Positions 1 through 10,875 of a DNA stretch of 37,038 bases are shown here, in pieces. The DNA is taken from assembly GCA_018398765.1 (NCBI GenBank), contig JAHBMJ010000047.1, positions 21,450 through 58,487 of the forward strand, written 5' to 3'. Position 1 is the stretch's first letter; the number at the start of each line of letters is the position of its first letter. Source of the DNA: Chromera velia (lineage: Eukaryota > Sar > Chromeraceae). A program made the position numbers and the translations under genes. The notes under the pieces are model-generated. The model saw nothing but the letters and a program-made list of their open reading frames with translations, was not told where the DNA came from and did no database searches.

Positions 1-255
1 GGGGGGGAGGGGGGAGAAACTGCCAGTAACCAGATCGACTGGCGGAAGAAATGAATGAGATGGAGTTAATTCAGAGAAAAGAGAGGGCAGATCGAAAGAG
101 CCATGCAGCGAGGGGGTGACAGAGAAAGAAAGAAGGAAAGAAGGAGAAACACAGACCAGCCGGCAAGGCAAACAAATCAACGACTGAGACTGCAAGAGCA
201 CCATGTAACATCACAATATTGGGCGAATAGACCAAGAACAAGGGACCCGGCGGAC

Positions 256-2119
256 CTTGTCAACTGCGTTCACGTCCACACTTCTCGCGAGGACTTTCAG
301 GATCTCCACACACGACCCTGACAGTCCCCCACTCACTGCCACATGGAGGGCCGTGCGTCCAAACTGCATGCACAGACAGAAATCAAGGGAGGGAACTCGA
401 CAATAAGCAAAAAGCAAAAAGGAGAAGAGAAGATAAAAACAGTTCTGCTGCCCGATTTTGGGTTGGTATTGTCGACATGTACTCTCTTTTGGTTTCCCCT
501 GCCTGGATGCATGGAACGAAGGACACCACCGATTGGCGCTTTATGGAGATGGGTAGAACTCCTGACCGCGAATTAAGGTATACTCAAATTAATTACTGGA
601 GGGACTGACGGACTCTGTCGACTTTTGACGCGTCCACCCCAGCCTCTAGGAGACACTTCACGATCTCAATCACGGGAGAGCATCCAGTAGACGCAGAGGT
701 CCGCGGCATGAGCGCAGTGTGAAGAGGTGTCCCCTGCAGTGAGTGAAGGGGATGCACGAGCAGCCGCAGAGTCATACATGGCCATGCATCTGAACAAAGA
801 CAGACCGGACAGAGTGACGTCGAATCCTTTACGAGTACCTGGAACACACAGACGCGTTCCTTTGCGTCAACACTTCGTTGCTACGCGGGAACAGTCAGGA
901 AATACGAACATGATCAGATCAATCTGCCTAGAAAGGCTTGCTTCGAGAAACTGAACGGGTCCCGTTCCTTTGCAGACGACCACAATTAAGAAAGTCTCTG
1001 CATGACTTGCCAAATCCCCCACGACAATACACCGAGAGGACACAGAGGACTGACATTGCCATAGTCTGTTGCTGCACCCACCTTGATGAGGTGTTTCACG
1101 ATCGTCACATGAAACCGGGACGCATAGTGAAGGGCTGTCCATCCGCACTGCAGCCAGAGCAAGAAGCAAATTAATGCGGCTCCAAACATTGGGCATCAAC
1201 AAGGCAGCAGCCTGCATGTGCGTCGGTGAGGGACATCTAGAAGCGACGCAGGAAACAGCCTGGAGGTACAATTCATGAAGCCATGCAGGTTGACATAATA
1301 TCGATGGACACACACACCAAAAAAAGGCAAGCGAAGGATAACCTTCGCATTTTCATTCATTGCAGGAGCTCATTTCTCCGTTCTCTTCGTGGAACCTATG
1401 CAATGCCGCTGCATGCATAGATCAATCTTCCTGCCTGCCCTCCGAAACCGTTTTGTGCCTTCCTATCGCTGTTGAGAAGCTCCAGCACAACATTGTGCAA
1501 TCTGACAATCGCCTCATTCTTTCTCAACCCTCATCTGTATGTTGACAGGAGGACAGGATGCTGGACGCAAAGCATGTGAGTGCATGAAGGAGTGCATAAG
1601 CCTTTTTCTTTAACTGTCAGCATACTGCCAGTGACTGATCTTTCTGTCCTGACCGGATCGGGCTCCATGGAGTCGTGTCCTGCCTCCAGGAGAGCTTTGA
1701 GGATCGCGGGGTCTCTCTTCCTTGAAACGAGGAGGACAACTGTCTGACCATGCTGCATCCATCCATACAGTGAGAGCCGAGCTGTGCGGAGAGACAAACG
1801 GGCAGAAAGCGGGTGGGCAGGATTGCGCAGGGAGGCACAGATGAAGAAATATAATTGTACTTCTCGAGCATGCGCTTCAAATGCATCGACATGCCTATTT
1901 CGTTTATATTTCTGCAGCTCTTTCTGTCTGTCTGTCTGTCTCCCTGCCTTGTTGCTCTGCCTGCGTGTTCTTATCTGTTCTTCTTGCATTAGAAAGACAA
2001 GCAGAGGAACCTACCGAATTGACTCCCAGCCCCCCGCTGCCTGCTGCCCCCTTGGCAAGAAGAGCTTTTACTTCTTTGACATTCTCTTCATCGACCGCCT
2101 GGAACAACCGGGTCCTCAT
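256..2119 (-). CDS. Ankyrin-repeat protein, multi-exon, 3' end not seen
   Basis: Five exons read on the minus strand: 2119-2015, 1752-1654, 1147-1055, 733-614 and 363-256. Their lengths are 105, 99, 93, 120 and 108 bases, all multiples of three, so every junction is phase 0. The first begins with ATG and encodes a typical first-helix stretch (LFQAVDEENVKEVKALLAKG). Each later exon encodes about one ankyrin repeat, for example GWTALHYAS followed by KHLIKVGAATD, or GRTALHVAV followed by LARSVDVNAVDK. Acceptors are all TGCAG; donors are GTAGGT, GTCAGG, GTCAGT, GTCCGT and GTCCGC. Ankyrin repeats bind proteins; the partner is unknown. The last exon ends in a donor, so the gene probably continues left of the window. 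A TGCAG lies just upstream of the ATG, so earlier exons are possible. The family call is firm; exact start and full exon set are not. Confidence 0.72.
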
Positions 2120-3500
2120 TTCGGCATGATCCTGCAGGAATTAAATGGGGCAAAACGCCAAGGAATGGAGTTTGATCACCTTCTCGCACCTACGGACGAC
2201 AGGAAACGAGTCGATCCTCTGACATTGGTTTGCAGGATAGACAGGAAGCAAGAGAGCAGGTTGATCACTTGTTGTAGAGAAGCCAAAACATCGTGCATTC
2301 TCGGAGAAGAAGTCATGAGGTTCGAAAGCATGTAAGTACTTCAGCTATCAGATCAGGTAGACGGAAAAGAATAAGACGCAGCGCCTCGATTGAGGCCGAG
2401 CGGCTTCCAACGAAGTCACCCCACTACTCAATCAGATGGATTTAGTGCGGCACCAGATGGTCTGTCACTCACTTTTGAAGGACAGCTGGAGGCAGAGGAA
2501 CTCTTACGACGCTGCGAGTTTTCGTTTCCGTTTCTCTCACGAGAATTCGCTCTCGTCCCTCCCTGTCTTTCGAATCTCCTGCCACCATTTTCGTCTTCTT
2601 CTGCCCTGCCTTTCCTCCCGTCTCTTCCTTTCTCTGCTTCCTCTTCATCGTGTCCCAAAAGAGCTTCAAAGATGGACGTACGCTTTCCCGCCAACAAACG
2701 AGAAGTCACACAAGCTCTCGAGGGCCTCTACGAATGCAAAACGAGAGAATGCGCCCCGGCAGGAAGAATTCAACACAAAGCAAAACTTCGGTCCGTTTAA
2801 TCGGAGGCTCGTTCAGTCAGACTGAGAAAAAAAAGAGACTCGATCCCTTCAGAGCCCAGCACGACCCTTTCCTGTGTCGAATGGACCAGCACGACTTCGT
2901 GGCACTCGGCTACCAGAGAAACTGAGAGAACGTCAGAGAATTAAGCTCCAAACCTTGAGTCCGAGTGACATCGAATTGTCGTCAACACACGAATTAAGTC
3001 AACAATAAGTCAACGCCGGGGATGGGTCGGGGGCATGGGGGGGCGGGGTAATATGTACGGCGGCCCGATATGGTCGGACCCGCGGCAAATCCCGCCCAAA
3101 AACCATGCATGCCACCATACACCATGCATGGGGGAACCGAATGCAGTTCAAACCCTAGTTAAGTATAAGTTAGTCTAGAGTTAGGTGGAGCAACACTTAG
3201 TCTAGTAAGCAACACCACAACTAAAATTGTAAAAACCTCTAAAAATCTTAATCATCACTTGCTTGTTATTTCTTTCAATTTCTTTTAAAAAACAAAAATA
3301 CAATATAAAATTGAAAGGTACTAGAACTCTAGCAGAGAAGACAATTTACTAGGAGGATTCAAATCATTTCATACAGAGGGAACTGACAAGAAGGAGGCGC
3401 TCTCCTTTCCTGTTAATCAGTCTGTTCTATTCGTATCCAATCAGGATTCAACCAATACGACATGAGAATTGAATTTGCCGATCACTGAAGGGCAAAGAAC
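2120..3500. other. Intergenic region without a supported gene
   Basis: It holds simple CT-rich stretches (about 2520-2650), a short G-rich patch at 3014-3070, and two copies of ACCATGCATG near 3102 and 3120. It would contain the promoter of the ankyrin gene, but no core promoter motif stands out. The charged reading frames here begin at non-ATG codons and track the purine bias, so I do not call them genes. Confidence 0.5.
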
Positions 3501-5984
3501 ACGAACTTTCTTTGCAAAGTCAATAACTTTTCACCTTACACCAGATCGAACTGCAATCAATCGTTCACGAGGGACGTACTAAGTTCCCCTGTCTTTTGAG
3601 AGCTTGAGTTTGGTCTGTCTATCTGTACATATGACATCGGTTGGGCACCACAATGTTTTTGCTCTCATTGCCCTAAGTTCCTACCGAACAAACCGAAGCA
3701 TACCTTGAAGACAAGGCTCAGATCTCACCTCTCCTGTCTCCAACTGTTCCATCAAAGGGGCAAAATCAGTCACAAATTCAATCGGGACCTTCTTCTGCCA
3801 TAGAGCCTTAGTAAACGACTTCCATGATGCATATGCTTTCTTCACTGTCTCATGCTGCGCACACAGTTCAGAAGACGTGCTGGAATTCAGGACTCTCTTG
3901 ATCTGTTTTGACTTCCATGCAAAGAGATTGCTCTCTCACATAGATCCAATCAACTTGGTCTAATCTACCAGGAACGCCTTGTACCCTGCCCTCCCTTCTC
4001 CCCGAAAAAGAGAAAAAGAACCGTGACACACGGTCGTGAAAGTCAACGATCTTAGGATTATGATAAGAAGTGAAGACAAGAGCCTCAGGCTTTTCCGTTT
4101 CTTGAGCATACAAAAGGAGACGCAACACCCCCTCAACCTTTTCTGTAGAAGGTCGAATGGACCATCAGGACAGTTTGCTGAAAAGAAAAGAGATGGAAGG
4201 AAGACTACGCACAACCCACCCCGTTACCCTAGCCGTAACCCCTATGCATTTCTGCATTAACGCAATGAGATCCTCCAACACTTCTCCTTCTTCAGGAGGC
4301 TCAAGAAGAGATGCATTCAATCTCCCCCCAAACAATTTCTTCTCATCTATTTCGATTGAATCGAAGTATCATTTCTGTCCGATTTTATACCCCTTCTACG
4401 TGTGAGTGAGGGTTATGCCGACATACTCGAAACTCTCTCCTTCTTCCAACAACTCAGGCTCGTCTATTTTGAGCCTTTTCTGAATGGGAGCAAAGTGAAT
4501 GAGTGGATCGGCAGCAAAGATAAGCAAATCATCCACATACATCAGTATGATTGCGATGATCTCTCCTTTTTCATCCTTCTTCACAAACATACTCTCTCTC
4601 AGCTCTTCCCACCCTTCCTCCTTTGCAATCTTCTTGAAGCTCTGAGTGTAGAGACGCGAGGCATCCTTCAACCCATACATCGCTTTATTCAAACAAAAGA
4701 CTGACCCTGCTTTCATCTACTCAGGCAGACCGGCGGGAAGCTTGTTAAGCAACCAAACATATACTTTATCCTTCATTTCAGCAGTCAGAAATACAGTTCG
4801 GACATCTGATTTTGCGCACCCCCATCCTTTTGTTGCCGCAAAAGAAAGTACAAGCAAGACAGATCACCAATCAGCTTTCTCAAAGTATGTCTGTAGGTCT
4901 TTCCTATCGTCTTGGAACCCCTTCACAACCAGACGTGCTTTTGCGACTCTCTTTCCCCCTTTTAGTTTCCAAGTCAGGACCCATCGACACCTCATGACTT
5001 TCCTGCCTTTCGGGATATGCACCCCCCGACGGAAGACCGTTTCATCCAGGAATCGCTGCAGCTCATCGAACATTCCTTTCTTATGACTGCCACTCTCCAC
5101 CTCTTCATTCGTTGCATCAATGTGTCCTTTTCGAAGATTTACATGATTCATCATTTTTTCGACAACAGTCGGATCAACGGGAACGATCCGAGGGAGAAAA
5201 CGTCTCTTCTTCTCCTTTTCTGCAATCAAACGATCCAGTTCTTCCTTTAATTTCCCTAAACGCTCTCTCAGGCTGGAGTCTCAGTGCTTCTTCCTTCTCT
5301 TCATCATCCTGTGTACCCTGCACTTCCTCTCTACCTTCTTGCGTATGAAACGCGTTCCCATCGCTGTCTAACCCCCAATCCACCTCAATGTCTTCAGCGA
5401 CAGGGGACGGAGGCACAGCCCCTCCGTCTTCTCTTTCTTCTTTCTTTGGCAGCCGTCTGGCCCCCCTTCTGGGCTCTAAGTCCCTGTCTGCTTCCCCTCT
5501 TCTAGCCCCTCTTTCTTCTCTCTCCCCTTCCTCTCCCCCCTCCTGCTATGCATGTATCTCAAGCTGACCTGTCTGAATTTGTATGCCTGTAGGGCTTTGA
5601 AGGGGAAAAGAAAAAGGCTGCGCACCTCCTGTGTCCGCCAACACAGAAGTTGCAACATAGCGCTCACATAGTCTAGCGGCCGTGTGAGAGACCTAGGTGA
5701 GAGACAGAAGGAAAGAAATGAGCAGACGCGAAAGAAAAAGAGAACTTTGTAGGAGGACGATCTCCCGCATCACAAGGCACCTCCTCAAGATCAACATCCA
5801 AGAAAGACCCATCATCCACCTCATCTGACCCTCTCCCCTTACCCCCCAATCCCAGAGACACCCCAGAAAGAGAAAGAGAAGACGAGGAAGAAGAAAAAGA
5901 ATCATTCATATTCCCACCCTGTCCCCCCTCCCTTTTTGATTCTCCTGAAGAAGAGAGAGAAGAGTTGAACAGTTTGCGATCCAT
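3500..5984 (-). mobile_element. Decayed Ty1/copia-type retrotransposon (RT and RNase H)
   Basis: Read from high to low coordinates. An ATG at 5984 opens a serine-rich, low-complexity reading frame that may be a gag-like start. From about 5665 to 5290 runs an acidic linker frame. From about 5280 to 4000 lies the Copia reverse transcriptase (RVT_2): CRWVLTWKLKGGKRVAKARL and VVKGFQD near 5000-4900, LNKAMYGLKDASRLY near 4690-4650, and the catalytic MYVDDLLIF near 4542-4516. A decayed LPSISFLFSKLS block and GVLRLLLYAQETEKPEALVF follow near 4180-4070. In a shifted frame, LFAWKSKQIKRVLNSSTSSE and HETVKKAYASWKSFTKALW (about 3925-3800) match Copia RNase H. Several in-frame stops (for example 4864-4866, 4717-4719, 4396-4398, 4369-4371) and at least two frame changes show it is dead. 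I see no integrase core and no matching LTR pair, so the ends are approximate. Confidence 0.8.
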
Positions 5985-7212
5985 GCCTCTCTACACAATA
6001 AGTGAGACAGAAGAGAGAGGAACACGAATGGGCTTCTAACCATTATTCTTTCTAATTATGACCTTCACCACATTTAAATTTTCAATTCCACCAAAGAACC
6101 TCTCGACACCATGCACAGGCTCTTCGTCTTTCTTTCTCAGACGGGCATCGTACATACACACCAACAGTAATGGAGGGAATCTCGGCCCTCCTCAATTAAA
6201 AAAGTGAAAGGCGCTGCACGGTGCAAGACATTGCAAGACGGCGTAAATATACGTGGACGGCAGCGGCCGATCTATAGTATGTGTGCGCACTTAATTTGCA
6301 TGTATGATGGCCCCGGAGGGCGGAGCAAAGCCTGAAGTATATTTGCACGGAGTAGCACAGAGAGTAATTAACGATCAACCCTTCCGGGCGCTATTCAGTT
6401 TTTCACTTCTTAAACAAAAAAAAAAAATGAAACTTTAAGAAAGTCTTAGAATGTCTTAGAAAGATAATAGGATTTATCTATTTGATACCATCTGACCAAT
6501 GACCAGCCGAGAATTGCCCTCCAGAACAACATTTTAAAATATTTTAAACATATTTTAAAACGACATTCGCACTGAGCGCCTTCGACACCAACCGCGAAAC
6601 CCTCAATAAGTCCCCTTAATCATCAGAATTGCCTCTGGCGCTTTTGGCGCTATTCGGCGCCACCAAGATCTGCTCCTCTAGAAAACAACATCTTAGACGA
6701 CTTCCAGCCGCGGAGTACAAAGTGACTAGTCTCTACTAGTCTCACTTATGTATGTATACATAGGCCAGCTATAATCTCTGGGCTATATTACAGTGGCTAA
6801 TAAATTAATAATGCTGCTAATTAAGGCGCATATAACCACGTTTTCAAAATGCCCCAGCCTTAAAATCTGATATATCCTAATGAATTGGTGTGAGGGGCGT
6901 GCCTGGGGCTGAGACGTCGGGCTGTACATGTGGTGGCACGAGAGGTGCTGCCAGGGCATGAGCGCGCATAGTATAGGTACCGGGACCGGCTCGGAGACGG
7001 CTTGCCGCCGGGCCACGAGCGCGCGCGATCATATCGATTTTAGTGAACTTTGAAGGCTGCTATGGGACAAAGCCAAATAAATGCAGTTAATGGTTCGAAC
7101 AGCCTGGTGCATGAAGTGATCAACAGACTGTTTGACTGGCTAGATTGAACACTAACGTTTCTAGGTCAGACGTACCTTCGGACCATCATATAGCATTGTA
7201 CTGTTCATCTTA
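5985..7212. other. Non-coding AT-rich region
   Basis: No gene is supported. It contains an A-run near 6413-6427, several TATTTTAAA/ATTTTAAA words near 6530-6560 and AT-rich DNA up to the primer-binding-like site at 7214. Part of it may be the 5' LTR of the plus-strand element that follows, and part the upstream flank of the Copia remnant, but I could not match either to a second copy. Confidence 0.4.
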
Positions 7213-7213
7213 T

Positions 7214-7227
7214 AGTTGGTAGCAGAG
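7214..7227 (+). other. Primer-binding-site-like sequence of an LTR retrotransposon
   Basis: The sequence TTGGTAGCAGAGCCC closely resembles the TTGGTATCAGAGC site, complementary to initiator tRNA-Met, that lies just inside the 5' LTR of many plant Copia and Gypsy elements. It lies about 100 bases upstream of a gag-like frame on the same strand, as expected for that role. The LTR itself was not delimited. Confidence 0.5.
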
Positions 7228-7321
7228 CCCCTTTCCAGCCTCAGATAAGGGTGGAGAGAAAAGTTTCCAAGTGTCGCTTCAGACTGAGAATTGCTCTTCC
7301 TTCCTTCGGCTCGATACGCTG

Positions 7322-8110
7322 ATGGAAGGTGCGCAGAATGTTGGGGCTCCGGGCATTCCAGAAGTGTTTGGGGCCCTTGAAACATTGTCCAATTCGATGC
7401 GCATCGTTCAGGAAACGCAGGCCTTGCAGGGTCAACAATTGATTTTGCAGGGATAGGCTTTGGAGACACAAGGATAGGCTATTCAAGCTGTCCAATCAGG
7501 CCTTTCTCTATGATCGTCCCAGGTTTTCCCTCCGATCCTTCAGAGCTCGCCTGCTGGTGCGAGCACTGATACTGGTCCTGGTCACTGCGCGAGCAAGGTT
7601 GTGGAGCTTCTCACCAAGTTGGTGTTCTCTGGCAAGAAGGAGGAGCTTCAGAGATGGCTGAAGGACGTAGAAGACTTCTTTGAGCTGAACGAGGTGAGGA
7701 AATCGAAGAAAATGAAGATGGCGAAAGGCCGGCTACCGGCCTATTTGAAGGAATGGTATGAGAAGTTTGAGGAGGAGCATGGAGTGTTCTCAAACTGGGA
7801 GTCGCTGAAGACTGAACTCATGGAGAGACTGAAGGTAACCATGGAGAGGAGTATCGCTCGGGCAAAGCTTCAGGCACTTCGCTGCACTGAAGCCTTAGGG
7901 GTGGAGAAGTATAACGAGGCCTTCTCTCAGTTGGTGGGCCAGCTTCCCCACCTGTGGGAGGAAGACGTTGTCGAGGACTACATCAAGGGACTGCCGAACT
8001 CTATCGCCCTCGACGTTGCGAAGGCGAAGACACACACGTTGTTAGAGATACAGAAGGAGGCAACCGAGATCGAAGCCTTCCTCTCCTCCCGAGCAAAAGG
8101 ATTTTCTTAA
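7322..8110 (+). pseudogene. Retrotransposon gag remnant
   Basis: A single reading frame from ATG 7322 to the TAA at 8110 encodes a gag-like protein broken by three internal stops: TAG 7454-7456, TAG 7475-7477 and TGA 7511-7513. The downstream 170 codons are intact and resemble the Retrotrans_gag family: KLVFSGKKEELQRWLKDVED, then WESLKTELMERLKVTMERS, AKLQALRCTEALGVEKYNEA, QLVGQLPHLWEEDVVEDYIK and GLPNSIALDVAKA. In live elements this protein forms the particle that packages element RNA. The frame ends without a zinc knuckle, protease or polymerase, and AT-rich non-coding DNA follows, so most of pol is missing. The upstream primer-binding-like site supports an LTR element. Which superfamily it belonged to cannot be decided from gag alone. 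Confidence 0.75.
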
Positions 8111-8758
8111 AAATTGGTAGTTAGTTCTAGAAAAAAATTGGTAACTCCCAATTTTTAGGTGACTCTAAGTGTTCATAGAATTTGTTCCTAGTAATGAATT
8201 AGAGTCTAATGACTGCGGCTAGAGTCTAATGACTGCTTCTATAGAAAGCTAGTCTAGAAGCCGGTATTCCGGGATCTTAACTTCGCTTTTAAACACTTTT
8301 TAATAAAAGTCTGTTTTCTCTTCATATTCTAAGTATTAGAATTTGAATCTACAACTATGCTTCCGAAATTATCGACGAAATGTAGCAAAGCCAAACTTTC
8401 ATTCATTCATTAATTGTTAATTATTGTCCGTCATACTAGTATTTTTACCTTCAGTATCGACAACGGCATACAACGGCATTAATTATAAGCATTTCAAAAG
8501 TTTATTGCCTTAATTCAAAATTTAATTAATAATATTCTACATCATATAAGATTCATAACAAGCGTCGAAACGCTTTCTAAAGAAACTATTACTCTAACAG
8601 TTGATTATCAAACTGAAGCAATGAAGCCTAGTAGAGACCGTATAATTCATACGCTAAAGCACATGCTAGTAATAAGAGCACACGCAATTAACACATAATA
8701 TCAATTTATGAATATATGATTTGTATCGCTACGAACGTACGCTGGTCCGTCGCTGGAC
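8111..8758. other. AT-rich non-coding DNA after gag, possible LTR remnant
   Basis: The sequence is AT-rich with no coding signal. It starts with two imperfect copies of AAAAATTGGTA (8108-8143) and includes the 20-base tandem repeat at 8200-8239. It could be a decayed 3' LTR, but I found no clear match to the DNA before 7214. Confidence 0.35.
8200..8239. repeat. Tandem repeat, 20-bp unit, two copies
   Basis: The word TAGAGTCTAATGACTGC occurs at 8200 and again exactly 20 bases later at 8220. It is a short local duplication in AT-rich DNA after the gag remnant. Confidence 0.85.
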
Positions 8759-10026
8759 ATGACGATTCGCTGTTGCACAGTAACTTGCACAGCAGTGCAA
8801 GCGCAAAAGGGAAGTGAAGTTCCCAAAAAAGTTCTAACGCCGTGCCACAGAACAAACGCCCTGCATGGTGGTGGCAAAGCAACAGGCAAGCAAACACCCA
8901 AGACACAGCTTTGCAACGATGCAAGCTGTCATTTCAATGAAGCTGCAAGCCTGCCTTTACAGGGGAAGTGCATGCCGACCGACCGACAGTCAATTCCCGA
9001 CAGAACGGGTCGCGGTTGATCCGTGTCTTTATCCCCTAGTTCCCTCCAGTGGCTTTTGATCAGGCAGGCCCACACGGGAGGATCTCTCTCCGACACGTAT
9101 GGGAATAGAATAGTAACAAAAGAATACAATGGAAATAAATGCATGAAAGGTGCAGAAATAGAAACAAAGACGTACGTGTGGAGAAAGACGAAAGGTGAGA
9201 GAGCCCTCGCGATTCTGCTTAATTCTCCTCTGCGGCGACGTGGCCGCTCGCTGTCACCGACTGACAGGCCCGGCCAGCAGAGAGCAAGAAGGGAAGAAGA
9301 GACAGACAGCAACAGCATCTTAAGCTTGAAAAAAAAAAAAACAAGAATCGCCAGACGCTGATCGACTCATTGAACACAGACATACCAAACAGACAGACAG
9401 GAGCGTTCATGCAAGCGAGGACAAGAGAGAAGTGAATTCTGAGATTGACTGCAATTCAGATCATCACAGTCGAAAAAAGAAAACAGATGAAAGGCTGCGT
9501 GCACGCATGTTCAAATGAGCGGCATGCGAGTGACAGAGAGAGAGAGAGACGAGTAGATTAAGAAAGGAAAGAAATAGAAATAGAGGACCTCTGCCTGTTC
9601 ATTGCTTGCCTGTGTGTGACCACGGCTTTTGGGAAAATTCTGGATGAGCAGGGAGGTCAAAAGTGCGCTTGCAGTAATTAAGAAAGAGAGAAGTAAGTTA
9701 AGAAAGAACAGTAGAGAACATTCGGCGAGCGTAACAAAGAAGAGTGTAAAAAAGAGATAGCCGAATTAAGAAAGGAAAAGCAGCAGCAAAAATCAGAGAG
9801 TGCGAAGAAAAGATTTGCGGAGACCGAATCCCTCTTTCTTTCCTGCTTTTTGTTTGCCTGCGTTTCTCCTCACGTCCATGAAATCCTGTTTGATCATCGT
9901 ACCGAAACCCGACTCTCTAATTGACTTCTTCTCCTTCTACTCCATCTTTCTGTTGTGCTCCCCATCCAGTCGTCTGTCGATCTCATTTCTTTTCGAGTCT
10001 TGTTTGTCCTCCGCCTCTCTTTTTGG

Positions 10027-10074
10027 TTTGACGTCAGTTTCATGTTGATGTTTGACGTCAGTTTCATGTTGGTG
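10027..10074. repeat. Tandem 24-bp duplication containing TGACGTCA
   Basis: Two adjacent copies of a 24-base unit, 10027-10050 and 10051-10074, differ at one base. Each starts TTTGACGTCAGTTTCATGTT, so the palindrome TGACGTCA, the classical bZIP/CRE-type site, occurs twice 24 bases apart. Confidence 0.9.
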
Positions 10075-10397
10075 GCCTTTGAAGGACGCACGTGGATGCG
10101 CGTGACGCTCTTCCTCTCTCTAGATGTAAGTGGGGGAAGTCCCTTTTCCATCTGTCTCTTTCTTTTCTTGATTTCACTGAATTTCCTTTCTTCTTCTGTC
10201 TTCGTTTTGGTGATCTCTCCGCCTCTTCCCGTCCGACTGTTTGAGCTTCACTTCTACAACGCTCCCATATGTTTCTTTTCTTTCCACCGCTTTTCTGCAG
10301 TGTCCTCCTTTTTCCTTTCGATGAACTGCACGGTAGACAGATCTTTCAAGGTGCTTGCGACGTTTTCAATTTTGACGTTTTTCTTTTTAAGCCGCGG

Positions 10398-10398
<1 letters not shown>

Positions 10399-10429
<31 letters not shown>
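10399..10429. repeat. (CT)n microsatellite
   Basis: About fifteen uninterrupted CT units. It explains the Ser-Leu repeats in the overlapping plus-strand frames. Confidence 0.95.
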
Positions 10430-10433
<4 letters not shown>

Positions 10434-10838
10434 GAGTTACTTTCTTTCTTCTTTCTGCTTCTGGGCGAACCACTGTTCCTTCCTCGCGTTCAACTTTCGT
10501 GTCCGTTGCTCGATCCTGTTTTCTTTCTTCCTCAACACCCCACACACAGTCAAGTGGATTTTCTCTCTTCCTTCTGTCACTTCTTTTCTCCCCTCTCGTC
10601 CAACACACACGCAGTGATCATGCAGCCACCCCCATCGAACGTCAGCGAATTCGACAACGAATTCAAGGAGGAATAGGAGTAGAAAGAAGAGAAAAAGAGC
10701 TAGAAGGAGAAAAGAGAGAGGAGAGGACAGTCCACTCCCGATCGCAGGAAACGGTACAGCCAGCCTGCGTGCCTGACACATTCAGCAGACTCTCTCAGCA
10801 AACTTAAGAGTCATGCAGTCAGAGCAACAAAGGTTGAA

Positions 10839-10875
10839 GTGAATCAATCCCCCAACAGGAGGGAGATTGATTCAC
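10839..10875. repeat. 37-base hairpin with perfect 11-bp stem
   Basis: The left arm GTGAATCAATC (10839-10849) and right arm GATTGATTCAC (10865-10875) are exact reverse complements. Past one mismatch the stem continues with CCC/GGG, leaving a seven-base loop. No gene abuts it. Confidence 0.85.

Noticed and set aside
2428-2709. Charged minus-strand frame that might be the N-terminus of the ankyrin protein
   Set aside because: It starts at a GTG, has only Glu/Arg/Ser composition and no splice pair tying it to the exon at 2119.
5600-5665. LADTGGAQPF in the Copia remnant as an aspartic protease active site
   Set aside because: DTG fits a retropepsin, but the flanking residues do not clearly match and Copia proteases usually read DSGA, so I left it unnamed.
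3500-8110. UGA or UAG reassigned to amino acids to explain open frames in the retroelements
   Set aside because: Both TAG and TGA occur, alongside frameshifts and missing domains, and the cellular genes here read well with the standard code. Decay is simpler.
6000-8700. LTR pairs for the two LTR-type elements
   Set aside because: I compared the flanks by eye and found no convincing long direct repeat, so no LTR is annotated.
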